Source of the DNA: Xanthobacteraceae bacterium
GTDB lineage: Bacteria; Pseudomonadota; Alphaproteobacteria; Rhizobiales; Xanthobacteraceae
NCBI GenBank assembly: GCA_022844485.1
Contig: JALHLQ010000007.1
Location: 64,770 to 128,769 of the forward strand
DNA length: 64,000 bases
Direction of reading: 5' to 3'
The notes under the pieces are model-generated. The model was not told the DNA's origin. It was given only the letters and a program-made list of their open reading frames with translations, and made no database searches. Made by a program: the position numbers and the translations under genes. Positions within the stretch are counted from its first letter, which is position 1, and every line of letters starts with the position of its first letter. Positions 51,882-60,672 of the stretch are shown here, piece after piece.

Positions 51882-52550
51882 TTACACTCGCCCGGCGCAG
51901 CCCTTGCCGGAACCGGCGATGTCCAAGATGCGTGTTTTCCAGGCCTGCAGATAATTGTCCCGCGTCGCTTCGTCGACGCGCGGCGCCGCGAAGGCGATGA
52001 ACGGCTCAAGAGCTTCCATTCCGAGATATTCAATGACCAGCCGCTGAACCGACCAGAGTACCTGATGCATTTCGCCGTACACACCGTCCGCGGAAAACCG
52101 CTCGCGTGTTCCGCCCGAAGTCAGGCAGAGAATACCTTTCTTGTCGCGAAAGAAGCCGGTGTCGTAACGCTTGCCGTCGGTATAGGCAAAGCCGTAGGCC
52201 AGTACCCGGTCGAACCAACCCTTGAGGATCGCGGGCACATTGCCCCACCAGATCGGATAAAGCCAAACCACGAGATCGGCGCGCATGAAACGCTGCTGTT
52301 CGCGTACGATATCGGAGGCGAAAATGCCGGTCCTGTGCGCGTGGCCCTGCTCGGTCTGATAGTGAAACCGCGCCGGCTCTGCCACATCTAGAAAGTCGTG
52401 ACGCCCAGCAACCGGATTGAAGCCTTCGCCGTAGAGATCGGACACCTCCACTGTGTGTCCGGCCTCGCGCAACGCATCGCGCGCGGTGTTCGTCAGGGCA
52501 GCCGTGAACGACGTGGGTTCGGGATGAACATAGACCAGAAGAACGTGCAT
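51882..52550 (-). CDS. NAD(P)H oxidoreductase, flavodoxin-fold (NQO/MdaB type)
   Basis: A 222-residue FMN/FAD-dependent quinone reductase-like protein. MHVLLVYVHPEPTSF opens the fold; ADLVVWLYPIWWGNVPAILKGWFDRVL and LTSGGTRERF are family signatures. The ATG at 52550 has GGGTGGA upstream; the longer open frame is not coding. In context it may handle quinones or electrophiles formed during catabolism. Confidence 0.9.
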   Translation of the reverse strand: MHVLLVYVHPEPTSFTAALTNTARDALREAGHTVEVSDLYGEGFNPVAGRHDFLDVAEPARFHYQTEQGHAHRTGIFASDIVREQQRFMRADLVVWLYPIWWGNVPAILKGWFDRVLAYGFAYTDGKRYDTGFFRDKKGILCLTSGGTRERFSADGVYGEMHQVLWSVQRLVIEYLGMEALEPFIAFAAPRVDEATRDNYLQAWKTRILDIAGSGKGCAGRV

Positions 52551-52605
52551 TCCACCCACCACGATCCGGCCGCAGGCATGTAAGCGCGGTTTTTGACCAC
52601 CGCCG

Positions 52606-53883
52606 CTAGTTGAAGAATGAAACCGCCGGCAGCCACAATGTGATTGCCGGGACCGTTGCCACGAGTGCGAGGAGCGCGAGGCAAATGAAGAACATCGGTA
52701 GTACTTCCTTGCTGACCTCAAGGATCGACTTACCCGCAATGGCGCAGACCACGAACAGGCAGACACCGACCGGCGGGGTGACCATGCCGATGACGACGTT
52801 CAGCGTGACCATGACTCCGAATTGAACCATGTCCATCTGGATCGTCTGGGCGACCTTTACCAGGATCGGCATTGTCACGATCATCACCGAGATCGGCTCA
52901 AGAAACTTTCCAAGGATCAGGAGGATGATGTTGAGCATCAGCAGCACAACTAGCCGGTTGTCGCTGATGCTCAAAAGGCTGTTCGCAAACGAAGTCGGCA
53001 CTTCTTCGATCGTCAGCGCAAACGACACAATGCTTGCCATCGCCAGAATGAAAAGAATGGCTGATGTCGCGATCGCGGTGCTGTAAAGCGCCTCCCATAT
53101 GCGAGCCCAGGTCAACTCGCGATGGAGCGCCCCAACGATGAACGCGTAGGCAACCGCAACGGCGGCGGATTCGGTCATGGTGAAAACGCCGGATTTCACG
53201 CCGCCGACAATAATCACCGGCAGCATCAAGGCCGGAATGGCGGCGATCAGCGATTTCATCCTGTCGGGCCAACTCACACGCGGCATTGATGGAAAGTTGC
53301 TCCAATTGGCGCGCCAAGCGGCATAGACGAGCAAAGCGATACCTAGCAGGACTCCCGGAATAATCCCGGCAATAAACATTTGCCCGATCGATGTGCCAGA
53401 CAACACTCCGAATACGATCATCGTGATGCTTGGCGGAATTAAAGGATCGATGACGGCGCTCATGGCGACCAGAGCGGCGCCATAGGCGGCGGGAATTCCT
53501 TGGCGCGACATGGAGGGGATCATGAGGCTGCCAATAGCCGAGGACTGCGCAATGGCGCTCCCGGAAATTCCGGCGAACAAGATGCTTGCGAGCACGGTAA
53601 CCAGTGACAGTCCACCCTTGAAATGACCGACCAAGGCATTCGCAAAATTCACTATTCGCGTACTCAGCCCGCCGAAATTCATCAGGCTTCCGGCCAGTAG
53701 GAATAGCGGGATCGTGAGAAGCACGAATTGGTCGACACCTGACAGCATGCGCTGTGGCAATGCGGCGACCAAGGTCCAGTTGTCGGTGAAAAAAAGATAG
53801 AGCAGTCCGCTGACGCCGAGCGCCAGCGAGATCGGCACTCCAAGAAACAGGAAGCCGAAAAAAAGGCCGAGGAAAGCGAACAT
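52606..53883 (-). CDS. TRAP transporter large permease (DctM family)
   Basis: A 425-residue membrane protein with about twelve helices. The SLALGVSGLLYLFF start, FAGISGSAIAQSSAIGSLMIP and DPLIPPSITMIVFG motifs are DctM signatures. It forms the Na+-driven transport channel together with the small subunit 9 bases upstream. Substrate by family: C4-dicarboxylates, aromatic or other organic acids. Confidence 0.93.
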   Translation of the reverse strand: MFAFLGLFFGFLFLGVPISLALGVSGLLYLFFTDNWTLVAALPQRMLSGVDQFVLLTIPLFLLAGSLMNFGGLSTRIVNFANALVGHFKGGLSLVTVLASILFAGISGSAIAQSSAIGSLMIPSMSRQGIPAAYGAALVAMSAVIDPLIPPSITMIVFGVLSGTSIGQMFIAGIIPGVLLGIALLVYAAWRANWSNFPSMPRVSWPDRMKSLIAAIPALMLPVIIVGGVKSGVFTMTESAAVAVAYAFIVGALHRELTWARIWEALYSTAIATSAILFILAMASIVSFALTIEEVPTSFANSLLSISDNRLVVLLMLNIILLILGKFLEPISVMIVTMPILVKVAQTIQMDMVQFGVMVTLNVVIGMVTPPVGVCLFVVCAIAGKSILEVSKEVLPMFFICLALLALVATVPAITLWLPAVSFFN

Positions 53884-53892
53884 CCAATGTCC

Positions 53893-54465
53893 TCAGACAG
53901 GCGGGTTGGTCGCGTGACTCGCCGTCATCGGCCTCCGCAACGCGACGGCGTCGTAGGCGAGCCCGGCGAGAATATGGACCAGCAGAATGGCGCAGCCGGT
54001 TGGCACGGAGACATAGACCCAGAAGATCGGCACTTGCGCCGGTTTACCGACGAGCGAGGTCCAGATGAAGTCGATCGCCGGGATGGTCTGTGCCTGGTAT
54101 CGCCCGGCGAAGATCAGGCCATGCTTGACGATAAGGTAGAGGAAATAGCAGACCGGAATTGCGACAAGCAGACGGAGAACGAAGCGGACGGTCGGCGACA
54201 TCCTGCTTGAGAGAACGTCAAGAACGATCAGCTCTCCTTGATAATAGGCGATGCCGATCAGAAGAAAGCTCTGCCAAACGAGGATGTAGCGGCACAGTTC
54301 TTCAGCCCATATCAAAGATGCGTTCAGGACGTATCGGGCGAACACCTGCACGATCATGATAACGACGATTGCCAGCATCGACCCGCCGGCGACGAATCGC
54401 ATCGCGTCCCGGTACAACACCAGAACCCGCGACCCTCCCCGAGAAGATGCATCGTGCGTCTGCAT
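53893..54465 (-). CDS. TRAP transporter small permease (DctQ family)
   Basis: A 190-residue membrane protein with four helices. IWAEELCRYILVWQSFLLIG is the DctQ motif. The ATG at 54465 with GGGGGGC upstream is chosen; the longer open frame overlaps the end of the DctP gene's neighbourhood. It couples DctP to DctM. Confidence 0.88.
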   Translation of the reverse strand: MQTHDASSRGGSRVLVLYRDAMRFVAGGSMLAIVVIMIVQVFARYVLNASLIWAEELCRYILVWQSFLLIGIAYYQGELIVLDVLSSRMSPTVRFVLRLLVAIPVCYFLYLIVKHGLIFAGRYQAQTIPAIDFIWTSLVGKPAQVPIFWVYVSVPTGCAILLVHILAGLAYDAVALRRPMTASHATNPPV

Positions 54466-54538
54466 GCGCCCCCCGCCAGAGCGGTGATTAGCCAATGAAC
54501 GAATGCGCCCGCCGGCCTGGCGGGCGCGAGCTGCGCGA

Positions 54539-55543
54539 TCAAGCTGACGATTGAGCGGCCGCGACAAATTCGGCGATCAGCGGCGACTTCTTTGCCCACT
54601 CACCGAGAATCGGCTCAACTTTCGCTTTCATGGCCGGCAGATCCTCGAGCGGCGAGAACTGCACGCCTTTTTTCTTGAGATCGTCACGAGCCGCGAAATC
54701 CTGGTTTTGTGTGTAGTCCATCGTAGGCTTGATGGAGTCTTTGCCGGCTTGGCGCAAAGCAGCCTGCAAATCCGGAGGCAATCCATCGAAGAATGTTTTG
54801 TTGGCAACGATGACATTATGCCAAGGGTAATGTCCGGTCAGCGTGAAATATTTGCCGACCTCCCAGAGATTTTCCCCGACAACAGACGAGACGTTGATCT
54901 CGACCGCGTCGATCACCTTTGTCTGCAGCGCGCTGTAGACTTCGCCATAGGGCAACCCGACCGGCGCCGTACCGACGGCTTCCCAGATCTGCTTGTGCAA
55001 CGGGACCGGCACGATACGGGTCTTGAGGCCTGCGAAATCGGCAATCTTTTTTACCGGCTTTGCGACCGACAAGAAGTTACGCTGACCGATGTCGGTGGTC
55101 TGCAATCCAATCAATCCGGCCGGCGCGAGATCGTCGAGCATCTTTTGTGCGGTTCCGCCGGTCGCCATTTTGGTGAAGTGGTCGTAGTCGCGTATCAGAA
55201 ATGGGAGCTGATAGGCGGCGAGGGCCGGACGACCGGTGACCAGCGGAAACAGGACGCCGCTCGCGCCTGCGAGTTCGACAGTGCCGGCGATTGCCGACTC
55301 GAGACATTGCTTGTCGTCACCGAGCTGACGATTGGGAAAAATCTGCACATTGATGCGGCCCGGTACGAGCTTTTCCAACGCTTCCTTGAACCGGACAGCG
55401 GCAATATGACCCGGATGAACCTCGTTCGCGGCATGCGCAAGCCGCATGCGGATCGCTCTTTGCGCGCGCGCGATGGATGGCATTGCAACTGTAGCGGACG
55501 CAACTCCCGCAAGGGCAAGCAACTCGCGTCGTGTAGTTCTCAT
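54539..55543 (-). CDS. TRAP transporter substrate-binding protein (DctP family)
   Basis: A 334-residue periplasmic protein. The N-terminus MRTTRRELLALAGVASATVAM has a twin-Arg signal followed by an AQR cleavage region. The RLAHAANEVHPGH start, VQIFPNRQLGDDKQCLE and the late EINVSSVVG are DctP features; the Arg of the ligand pocket lies near residue 175 (LKTRIVPVP). It overlaps the aldolase's stop by 4 bases. The ligand is presumably the cluster's carboxylic-acid substrate. Confidence 0.92.
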   Translation of the reverse strand: MRTTRRELLALAGVASATVAMPSIARAQRAIRMRLAHAANEVHPGHIAAVRFKEALEKLVPGRINVQIFPNRQLGDDKQCLESAIAGTVELAGASGVLFPLVTGRPALAAYQLPFLIRDYDHFTKMATGGTAQKMLDDLAPAGLIGLQTTDIGQRNFLSVAKPVKKIADFAGLKTRIVPVPLHKQIWEAVGTAPVGLPYGEVYSALQTKVIDAVEINVSSVVGENLWEVGKYFTLTGHYPWHNVIVANKTFFDGLPPDLQAALRQAGKDSIKPTMDYTQNQDFAARDDLKKKGVQFSPLEDLPAMKAKVEPILGEWAKKSPLIAEFVAAAQSSA

Positions 55544-56457
55544 GGCTTTCTCCCAACGTTTCCTTCCCGAGTCGGCGCGGCTTTCGGCGCGCGGCGAATA
55601 AACCCGCTATTTTTCATCGACGGAGTTTCCGGCGTTTGGCGGCGGTGACTGTTTGGTCGTCCTGCGCTGCCACGCCAATCTTTGCGCGTATCCACGCCAA
55701 TCTTTGCGCGTATATCGTCGAGGCTGGCCAGCGCGCCCTGGCGCAAAAAGCCCTGATCCGATGACAGCACGAAGGTGCTCGCTCCCAGTGTTTTCAGCCA
55801 CGCCGCCTCAGTGCCGTTTGCGACGTAGACGCTGATCGCCTTGCCAGCCTTCAGCGCGGCAGCGGAAATGCGCTCGACCGCCTGACGCACGCCTGGCGGG
55901 TCCTTTGATTCATCGCCGAAAGCCGCGGTGAGATCACCGCGCCCAATGAAGAGGGAGTCGATGCCTTCGACGGCCGCGATCGCGTCGATCTCATCAAGCG
56001 CTTCCGGATCTTCGATCTGCGCCACGACCACGGTACCGGCGTCGGAATCGGCGATATGCCGCCACATCGGAGCCGCGGTATAGCGGCCTGCTCGCGTGCT
56101 GGTGGCGAAGCCGCGCTTGCCGCCTCGATAGCGGCAGACCGCCGCCACCTTGCGCGCATAGGCGGCGCTCGACACATGCGGGATCAGGACGCCAGTGGCG
56201 CCGCAGTCGAGCACCGATAGGATCGCATCCGGGCCAGGCACGCGGACAAGTGCTGGAATATTGGCTGCGCGTGCGGCGAGCAGCGCGATATCCGTTGTAG
56301 TACGACCAAATGGCGCGTGTTCCTGATCGATGACGACAAAATCAAAACCGGCTTCGCCGATGATCTCCGTCGCGTGGCCGGTAGGCGTCTTCAGGAAGCT
56401 GCCGACCAGCGGCTCGCGGGCTGTAAGACGTTGGCGGAAGGGGGCGGACGGACTCAT
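55540..56457 (-). CDS. HpcH/HpaI family aldolase, C-terminus altered by a duplication
   Basis: A 305-residue class II-type aldolase of the 4-hydroxy-2-oxo-heptanedioate/DDG aldolase group. VVIDQEHAPFG, LIPHVSSA and VVAQIEDPEA are active-site and metal-site motifs. The last 40 residues look unrelated to the family. A perfect 22-bp tandem duplication (55670-55713) shifts the frame there. With one unit removed, the frame would end 27 codons on, at a stop at 55614-55616. The main catalytic part is untouched. Confidence 0.87.
   Translation of the reverse strand: MSPSAPFRQRLTAREPLVGSFLKTPTGHATEIIGEAGFDFVVIDQEHAPFGRTTTDIALLAARAANIPALVRVPGPDAILSVLDCGATGVLIPHVSSAAYARKVAAVCRYRGGKRGFATSTRAGRYTAAPMWRHIADSDAGTVVVAQIEDPEALDEIDAIAAVEGIDSLFIGRGDLTAAFGDESKDPPGVRQAVERISAAALKAGKAISVYVANGTEAAWLKTLGASTFVLSSDQGFLRQGALASLDDIRAKIGVDTRKDWRGSAGRPNSHRRQTPETPSMKNSGFIRRAPKAAPTREGNVGRKP
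55670..55713. repeat. Perfect 22-bp tandem duplication
   Basis: Two adjacent identical units, each beginning CCACGCCAATC and ending GCGCGTAT. Inside the 3' end of the aldolase gene. Since 22 is not a multiple of three, it changes the reading frame. Confidence 0.95.
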
Positions 56458-56478
56458 GGTCTTTGCTGTTCAGGTCGG

Positions 56479-57387
56479 TTACGGTTTCGGCATCGGATAA
56501 TCGTCGGCGTTCAGCACCCAGCCGGGCTTCTGCGAGAAGTCCACGCGCGGCGGGCAGAATATATCGACGAGCTGATTGGTACCCATGCCGACCGCCTCCG
56601 TGGTGTGGATCGACGGAGGAGGGATAACAGCGATTGACGGCGTCCCGCAGAGTTCGTGGTCATCATCGCGCCAAAAGCTCTTGTTGACGGTCCACGGCCA
56701 GCGCAGGTGGTGAACGAATTCGCCGCTGACCGCGAGCGAGCATTGCTCGAAGTCTTCGTGGTAATGGGGGGAGAGTTTCGCGGGATCGCGGGGGCCGTGA
56801 AAGGGATCGAGATAGTTGACCATGAAGGTCGTACATCGCCAGATGCGGCCGAAGCGCCCCTTCTCGGGCGGAACATCAAGACTGTAGACGCGCAGTTTGA
56901 AGCCGCCTTTCGGCTCGGGCCAGGCCTCGGCCGGAGCGACATGCGGCTTCGCAGCGGCATAGGACGCCCGGTTGCTGCATCTCGCCACGAGATCGGTGGA
57001 GCGTGTGGTGAACATCCGTACGATCGGCCCCGGCTCGATTACGCGCAGGCTCGATTCGCCGGGCGGCAAAAACGCCAGCGTGCCGCCCTTGACCCGCTCG
57101 GTGCCGTCCTTGGCGGTGAATTCGACCACGGTCTTCGGGTCGGGTAGCAGCACCGCATATTCATCGGGCTGCATGTCGCGCGAGAACACCGCCTGTGCAA
57201 CAGGCTCGGAATAGGCAATCAGGAAGTTCTGGCCGCGTGCGTACCAAGTTCTGCCGGCTGGTCCGCTCTCCTGAGGCGGCTCGGCGTAGAAGCGGACATA
57301 TTCTGCGCCGCCGAATGGACCATCGGACGCTTGCTTTGCAGTTGGCGCCGCGGCCAAGGCCGAGCGGGGATCGCTGACATCGTACAT
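56479..57387 (-). CDS. Cupin-like protein, possibly bicupin
   Basis: A 302-residue protein with two probable beta-barrel halves. [10 protein letters not shown] (first half) and [23 protein letters not shown] (second half, with a His-x-His-Glu metal-site pattern) support cupin folds. GAGAGG 7 bases upstream sets the start at 57387. It may be a dioxygenase-, isomerase- or sensor-type cupin; no close family is recognised. Second gene of the operon, 41 bases after the DUF6282 hydrolase. Confidence 0.7.
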   Translation of the reverse strand: MYDVSDPRSALAAAPTAKQASDGPFGGAEYVRFYAEPPQESGPAGRTWYARGQNFLIAYSEPVAQAVFSRDMQPDEYAVLLPDPKTVVEFTAKDGTERVKGGTLAFLPPGESSLRVIEPGPIVRMFTTRSTDLVARCSNRASYAAAKPHVAPAEAWPEPKGGFKLRVYSLDVPPEKGRFGRIWRCTTFMVNYLDPFHGPRDPAKLSPHYHEDFEQCSLAVSGEFVHHLRWPWTVNKSFWRDDDHELCGTPSIAVIPPPSIHTTEAVGMGTNQLVDIFCPPRVDFSQKPGWVLNADDYPMPKP

Positions 57388-57428
57388 GCAAGAACCTCTC
57401 AATCGCCAAGCGCGCGAGCGCCCCCGGC

Positions 57429-58364
57429 TCATTGCAGCTTCGGCAAATCGCCTTCGATCCCAAGAGCGCGCGCGGTATTCAGCGACACCATTTTGCGGAT
57501 CTGTTGATCGTCATACCCAAGCTCCATGCAAAGCCTGATGCCCTGACGAAAACCTTCGAGCGGACTCATGGTGCCAACCTGGCCGAGGTCCGAGCACAGG
57601 ATGGTTTGATCGACGCCGGCCGCCTCGATCTGCCTGCGTAACTCTTGACCATCGGCGATCTTGAACTTGGAGCCCTCGAGGAACATGCACAGCGAGTGCT
57701 CGACGAAGGCACCCATGGCGGCTATGCCCTTCACGTCGTTCAAGCTGGCGTCGACGATATCCTCCGGATGCGTGAACACAAGCCGCTTCACACCGCGCCG
57801 CTGCGCTTCCTCGAAAACGATCCAGGTCTCGCTGACATGCAAGTGGCCGCTGGCGAGGACCATGTCGTTCTTGGCGACAATATCGAGAACCTCTTTGACC
57901 TCGTCCCTCACCTTCCTGTTGGCATCGAGGACAGGAATGCCGGCCGACGGACGGATCTTGTCGGTCGAGGCAGGGTGCGTCCATTTGGCTTGCGTCGCCT
58001 GCCAGCGCAGATGATTTTCCGCGGCAAGCGTCGGCAGCCACACGATCTTCCCACCCATCGCCGCGGTGTGTTCGACCGCGTAGGCGTTGAAACCGCCGAT
58101 GACGTTGTTGAGCACGATGCTGGCGTATATCTTTGTCTTCAGTTCGGGAAAATTCTGCCGGATCAGCGCCGTCGTCATCACGCTGCTGTAGTCGTGATCT
58201 TTGGTCACGACCGCGGCGAAGCCCGCGGCCGAGGCCTGCCGCAGCAGCTCGACATGATCAAGCGCGCGCGCCGCAATCGATGGGCCGCTGTGCACGTGCG
58301 GATCGATGGCGCCCCGCAGCAACCCGTCTATTCGACTCTCAGTATCGTCACGTGAGTTCATCAC
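57429..58364 (-). CDS. DUF6282 / amidohydrolase-like metal-dependent hydrolase
   Basis: A 311-residue TIM-barrel-type metal hydrolase. The metal motif DPHVHSGP near residue 22, [10 protein letters not shown] near 55, ASGHLHVSE near 170 and [11 protein letters not shown] near 198 are consistent with PHP/amidohydrolase metal sites. A late CSDLGQ supplies the usual Asp. First gene of the eight-gene operon, divergent from an IclR regulator. Confidence 0.77.
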   Translation of the reverse strand: MMNSRDDTESRIDGLLRGAIDPHVHSGPSIAARALDHVELLRQASAAGFAAVVTKDHDYSSVMTTALIRQNFPELKTKIYASIVLNNVIGGFNAYAVEHTAAMGGKIVWLPTLAAENHLRWQATQAKWTHPASTDKIRPSAGIPVLDANRKVRDEVKEVLDIVAKNDMVLASGHLHVSETWIVFEEAQRRGVKRLVFTHPEDIVDASLNDVKGIAAMGAFVEHSLCMFLEGSKFKIADGQELRRQIEAAGVDQTILCSDLGQVGTMSPLEGFRQGIRLCMELGYDDQQIRKMVSLNTARALGIEGDLPKLQ

Positions 58365-58416
58365 CGGCGTCCCTGGTTTCCTTCACCTCTTCGCAGACCG
58401 AAGCGGTTATATTGTC

Positions 58417-58550
58417 GTTCGCGAGCGCAGAACATTGTTCACAAATGACGAATAGCAGACCCAGTTATTTCTTGTCAATTTCGCTTTCATGGGCCAAATT
58501 CCGCCTTGAACGTGCTTCTAATTCTGATACGGTGTTTCCTGCTCGCGAAC
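58417..58550. promoter_or_regulatory. Divergent control region with paired operator-like sites
   Basis: GTTCGCGAGC at 58417-58426 recurs as its exact reverse complement GCTCGCGAAC at 58541-58550. The first lies within GTTCGCGAGCGCAGAAC, itself palindromic at its ends. The pair brackets the promoters of the operon and the IclR gene and is the natural candidate for IclR binding. Confidence 0.5.
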
Positions 58551-58564
58551 AGAAGGTATGGAGA

Positions 58565-59380
58565 ATGTTGGACAATGCCGGAGCGGGCATGGTGCGGTCG
58601 GTGCAACTTGCGATCGACGTCCTGGAAACTGTCAGTTTTGCAGAAGAAGAGATGGGCGTGACGCAAATCGCCGAGCGTCTTAAGATCACCAAGGGCTCGG
58701 TGCACCGCCATCTGCATACATTGGTCGACCGCGGCTACCTGGCGCAGAATCCGGCGACAAGTCGTTTCACGATAGGCCCGAAGAGTCGCCTGCTGGCGCG
58801 GCTGGCACCGGACATGGATCTCGTGCAACTGGCTGAAGGACCGATGCGCGAATTGCGCGACGCAGTTGGACATTCCGTCGTCCTGTCAGAGATGACGCCG
58901 CGCGGCGCACTCGTGCTGACCAAGCTGGCAAGCACGACTCCTCTCGACATCGGGGTGCGCCCGGGAAGCGAATTGCCGTTTCATTCGACGGCACAAGGCA
59001 GAGTCATGCTCGCCTTCGCGCCGCGTCCGTTTCAAACTCGCATTCTTTCACGTCGGCTCGATGCGTCCACGGACAAAACGATTACATCGCGAGAGCGCAT
59101 TGAGGAGATGTTGTCCGACATCGCCAAGCGCGGCTACGCATCGGCCCCCGAGGAATCAATCCTCGGCCTCAATGCCGTCGCTGCACCGATCTTCGATAGT
59201 CACGATGCGTGCATTGCCGCCTTAGCCATCGTCGGTTCGATTCAGTTTCTTCCGGAAAAGCCGAAAAAAACGGATACTGAAGCTCTGATCAAAGCCAGCC
59301 AGCAGATCTCACACAAACTCGGACATGCCAGCCTTCCAGAAAAAACTTCGAAACGGACCAAAGCGGCCGGGGCGTACTGA
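58565..59380 (+). CDS. IclR family transcriptional regulator 1
   Basis: A 271-residue regulator with an N-terminal winged helix (about 10-70; TQIAERLKITKGSVHRHLHTL) and a C-terminal ligand-binding domain (about 85-250; LPFHSTAQGRVMLAF). GGAGA just before the ATG at 58565 fixes the start. Divergent from the catabolic operon, which it most likely controls in response to the substrate. Confidence 0.92.
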   Translation: MLDNAGAGMVRSVQLAIDVLETVSFAEEEMGVTQIAERLKITKGSVHRHLHTLVDRGYLAQNPATSRFTIGPKSRLLARLAPDMDLVQLAEGPMRELRDAVGHSVVLSEMTPRGALVLTKLASTTPLDIGVRPGSELPFHSTAQGRVMLAFAPRPFQTRILSRRLDASTDKTITSRERIEEMLSDIAKRGYASAPEESILGLNAVAAPIFDSHDACIAALAIVGSIQFLPEKPKKTDTEALIKASQQISHKLGHASLPEKTSKRTKAAGAY

Positions 59381-59581
59381 AACGGCCTGATTTGACATGG
59401 GCCCCCTTCGCAACGACCATTCGCCGCATAACCTTGAAACCCGCTGATCGCGGGTTTTGCGGAACACTTGATCGAAGTCGACGGGATTCGGCGTGCGCCG
59501 TCTGCGCATTGGTTGTCAAGTTGATCAACAGATCGGAAGCCGACCTGACCAGCAGGAAAGCCACCGTGGATCAATAATTTG

Positions 59582-59656
59582 CCAGTGTCCTTCGATTCCG
59601 AAGTTCGCAAACGAGGGTGCCGCACAATAATGCGAACTTCGGAATCGGGACACCAG
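59582..59656. repeat. Palindromic hairpin element E, inserted in a gene
   Basis: A 75-bp copy closely matching the reverse complement of element B (3205-3279), including the loop. Its ends read CCAGTGTCC and GGACACCAG, so the terminal CTAG has decayed by one base at each end. It joins directly onto a truncated AhpD-family gene. Confidence 0.88.
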
Positions 59657-59815
59657 CGTCAGATCGACGATCTCCTTTTCCGAGAACTGCGCCCGAACCT
59701 CCTCGTAGAGCGCATCGTCCATATGGGATTCCGACATGCGGGTAACGGCTTCGGTCCAGACCTGCCCGCTCCCGCTCCGTGAAGAACGGCGTTTCGCGCC
59801 CGGCATTTTTGAGGA
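59657..59815 (-). pseudogene. AhpD/carboxymuconolactone decarboxylase-family remnant
   Basis: Fragment of an alkylhydroperoxidase D-like gene. In one frame it reads AGRETPFFTERERAG, and in the next QVWTEAVTRMSESH and YEEVRAQFSEKEIVDLTL, the family's C-terminal pattern. There is a frameshift near 59760, no N-terminal CxxC part is recognisable, and the 3' end stops exactly at the palindromic element. A dead gene. The stretch from 59381 to 59581 holds nothing that I recognise. Confidence 0.72.
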
Positions 59816-59908
59816 GAGTCCGGGGCTCAGGTCAATGTCAGCGTGCTGTATGTGCGGCTTCGACGTTCGCGGGCTGGGCGCTAAAGATCGCCGAGGGTGC
59901 TTTGAGTT

Positions 59909-60637
59909 TCAAAGACCGCCGAAACCGGCACGCGCGATACGGTATTCCCATGAGCGGGCGAGAATGTGCGGCTTCAACAGCGTATCTGCCGTCTGCTCGA
60001 TTTCTCCGGGCGTAAGATATGTCGGCTTCTCGAGCGGCATCGTCTGCAACACCAGCTCGGCATTTTCTTTCATGTATATTGAAACAAACACCGCCGCCTT
60101 GATGTCATCCCCGACGCACACGGCGCCGTGGCCGCGCATGAGCACGCATCGCGCCTTGCCGAGCTTGCGGGCCAGCGACTGACCCTTAGCCAAGTCGTCT
60201 ATCAACATATTGGTGTCGCCGAACTCGTCCTGGCTGTCCCACACAGGGACCTCGGGTCCGATCACGGAACCCATGTGGAAAATCGGACGAAGCGGGATTT
60301 CGGTGTTCGCAAAAGGCAATACCGCTCGGGCATGATGGTGCGTGACTGCGTTCACATCCGGCCGCGCCATGTAAATGGCGCCATGCAGGATGCGTTCAGA
60401 ATACATCACGCGTCCGCGTTGGTCGATCGGTGTCCCGTCGAGTTCGAACTCCATGATGTCGTGAAGAGTGACGAGTTCCGGACTACGTGAGCGCGAAATG
60501 AAAAACCGGCTTGGATTGAGTGGGTGGCGGATGCTGACGTGGCCGTAGTCGTCGATGACGTTTTCACGCGCAAGGATCCGATTGGCGATCACGATGTTGT
60601 GCAAGGCATTGTCGATGATTGCAGCCTCGTTGCTCAA
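59909..60637 (-). CDS. Class II aldolase/adducin family protein
   Basis: A 242-residue zinc-dependent aldolase-type enzyme. DDYGHVSIRHPLN, FFISRSRSPELV, the metal-site THHHARAVLPF and MRGHGAVCVG are clear family motifs. It may act as an aldolase or as a decarboxylase, as in hydroxy-phthalate or HCOMODA-type routes. It follows the dihydroxyphthalate decarboxylase-like gene by 35 bases. Confidence 0.9.
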   Translation of the reverse strand: MSNEAAIIDNALHNIVIANRILARENVIDDYGHVSIRHPLNPSRFFISRSRSPELVTLHDIMEFELDGTPIDQRGRVMYSERILHGAIYMARPDVNAVTHHHARAVLPFANTEIPLRPIFHMGSVIGPEVPVWDSQDEFGDTNMLIDDLAKGQSLARKLGKARCVLMRGHGAVCVGDDIKAAVFVSIYMKENAELVLQTMPLEKPTYLTPGEIEQTADTLLKPHILARSWEYRIARAGFGGL

Positions 60638-60672
60638 TTCTCTTCTCCTATTGCGCCGCCGCCTTGCAGCGA

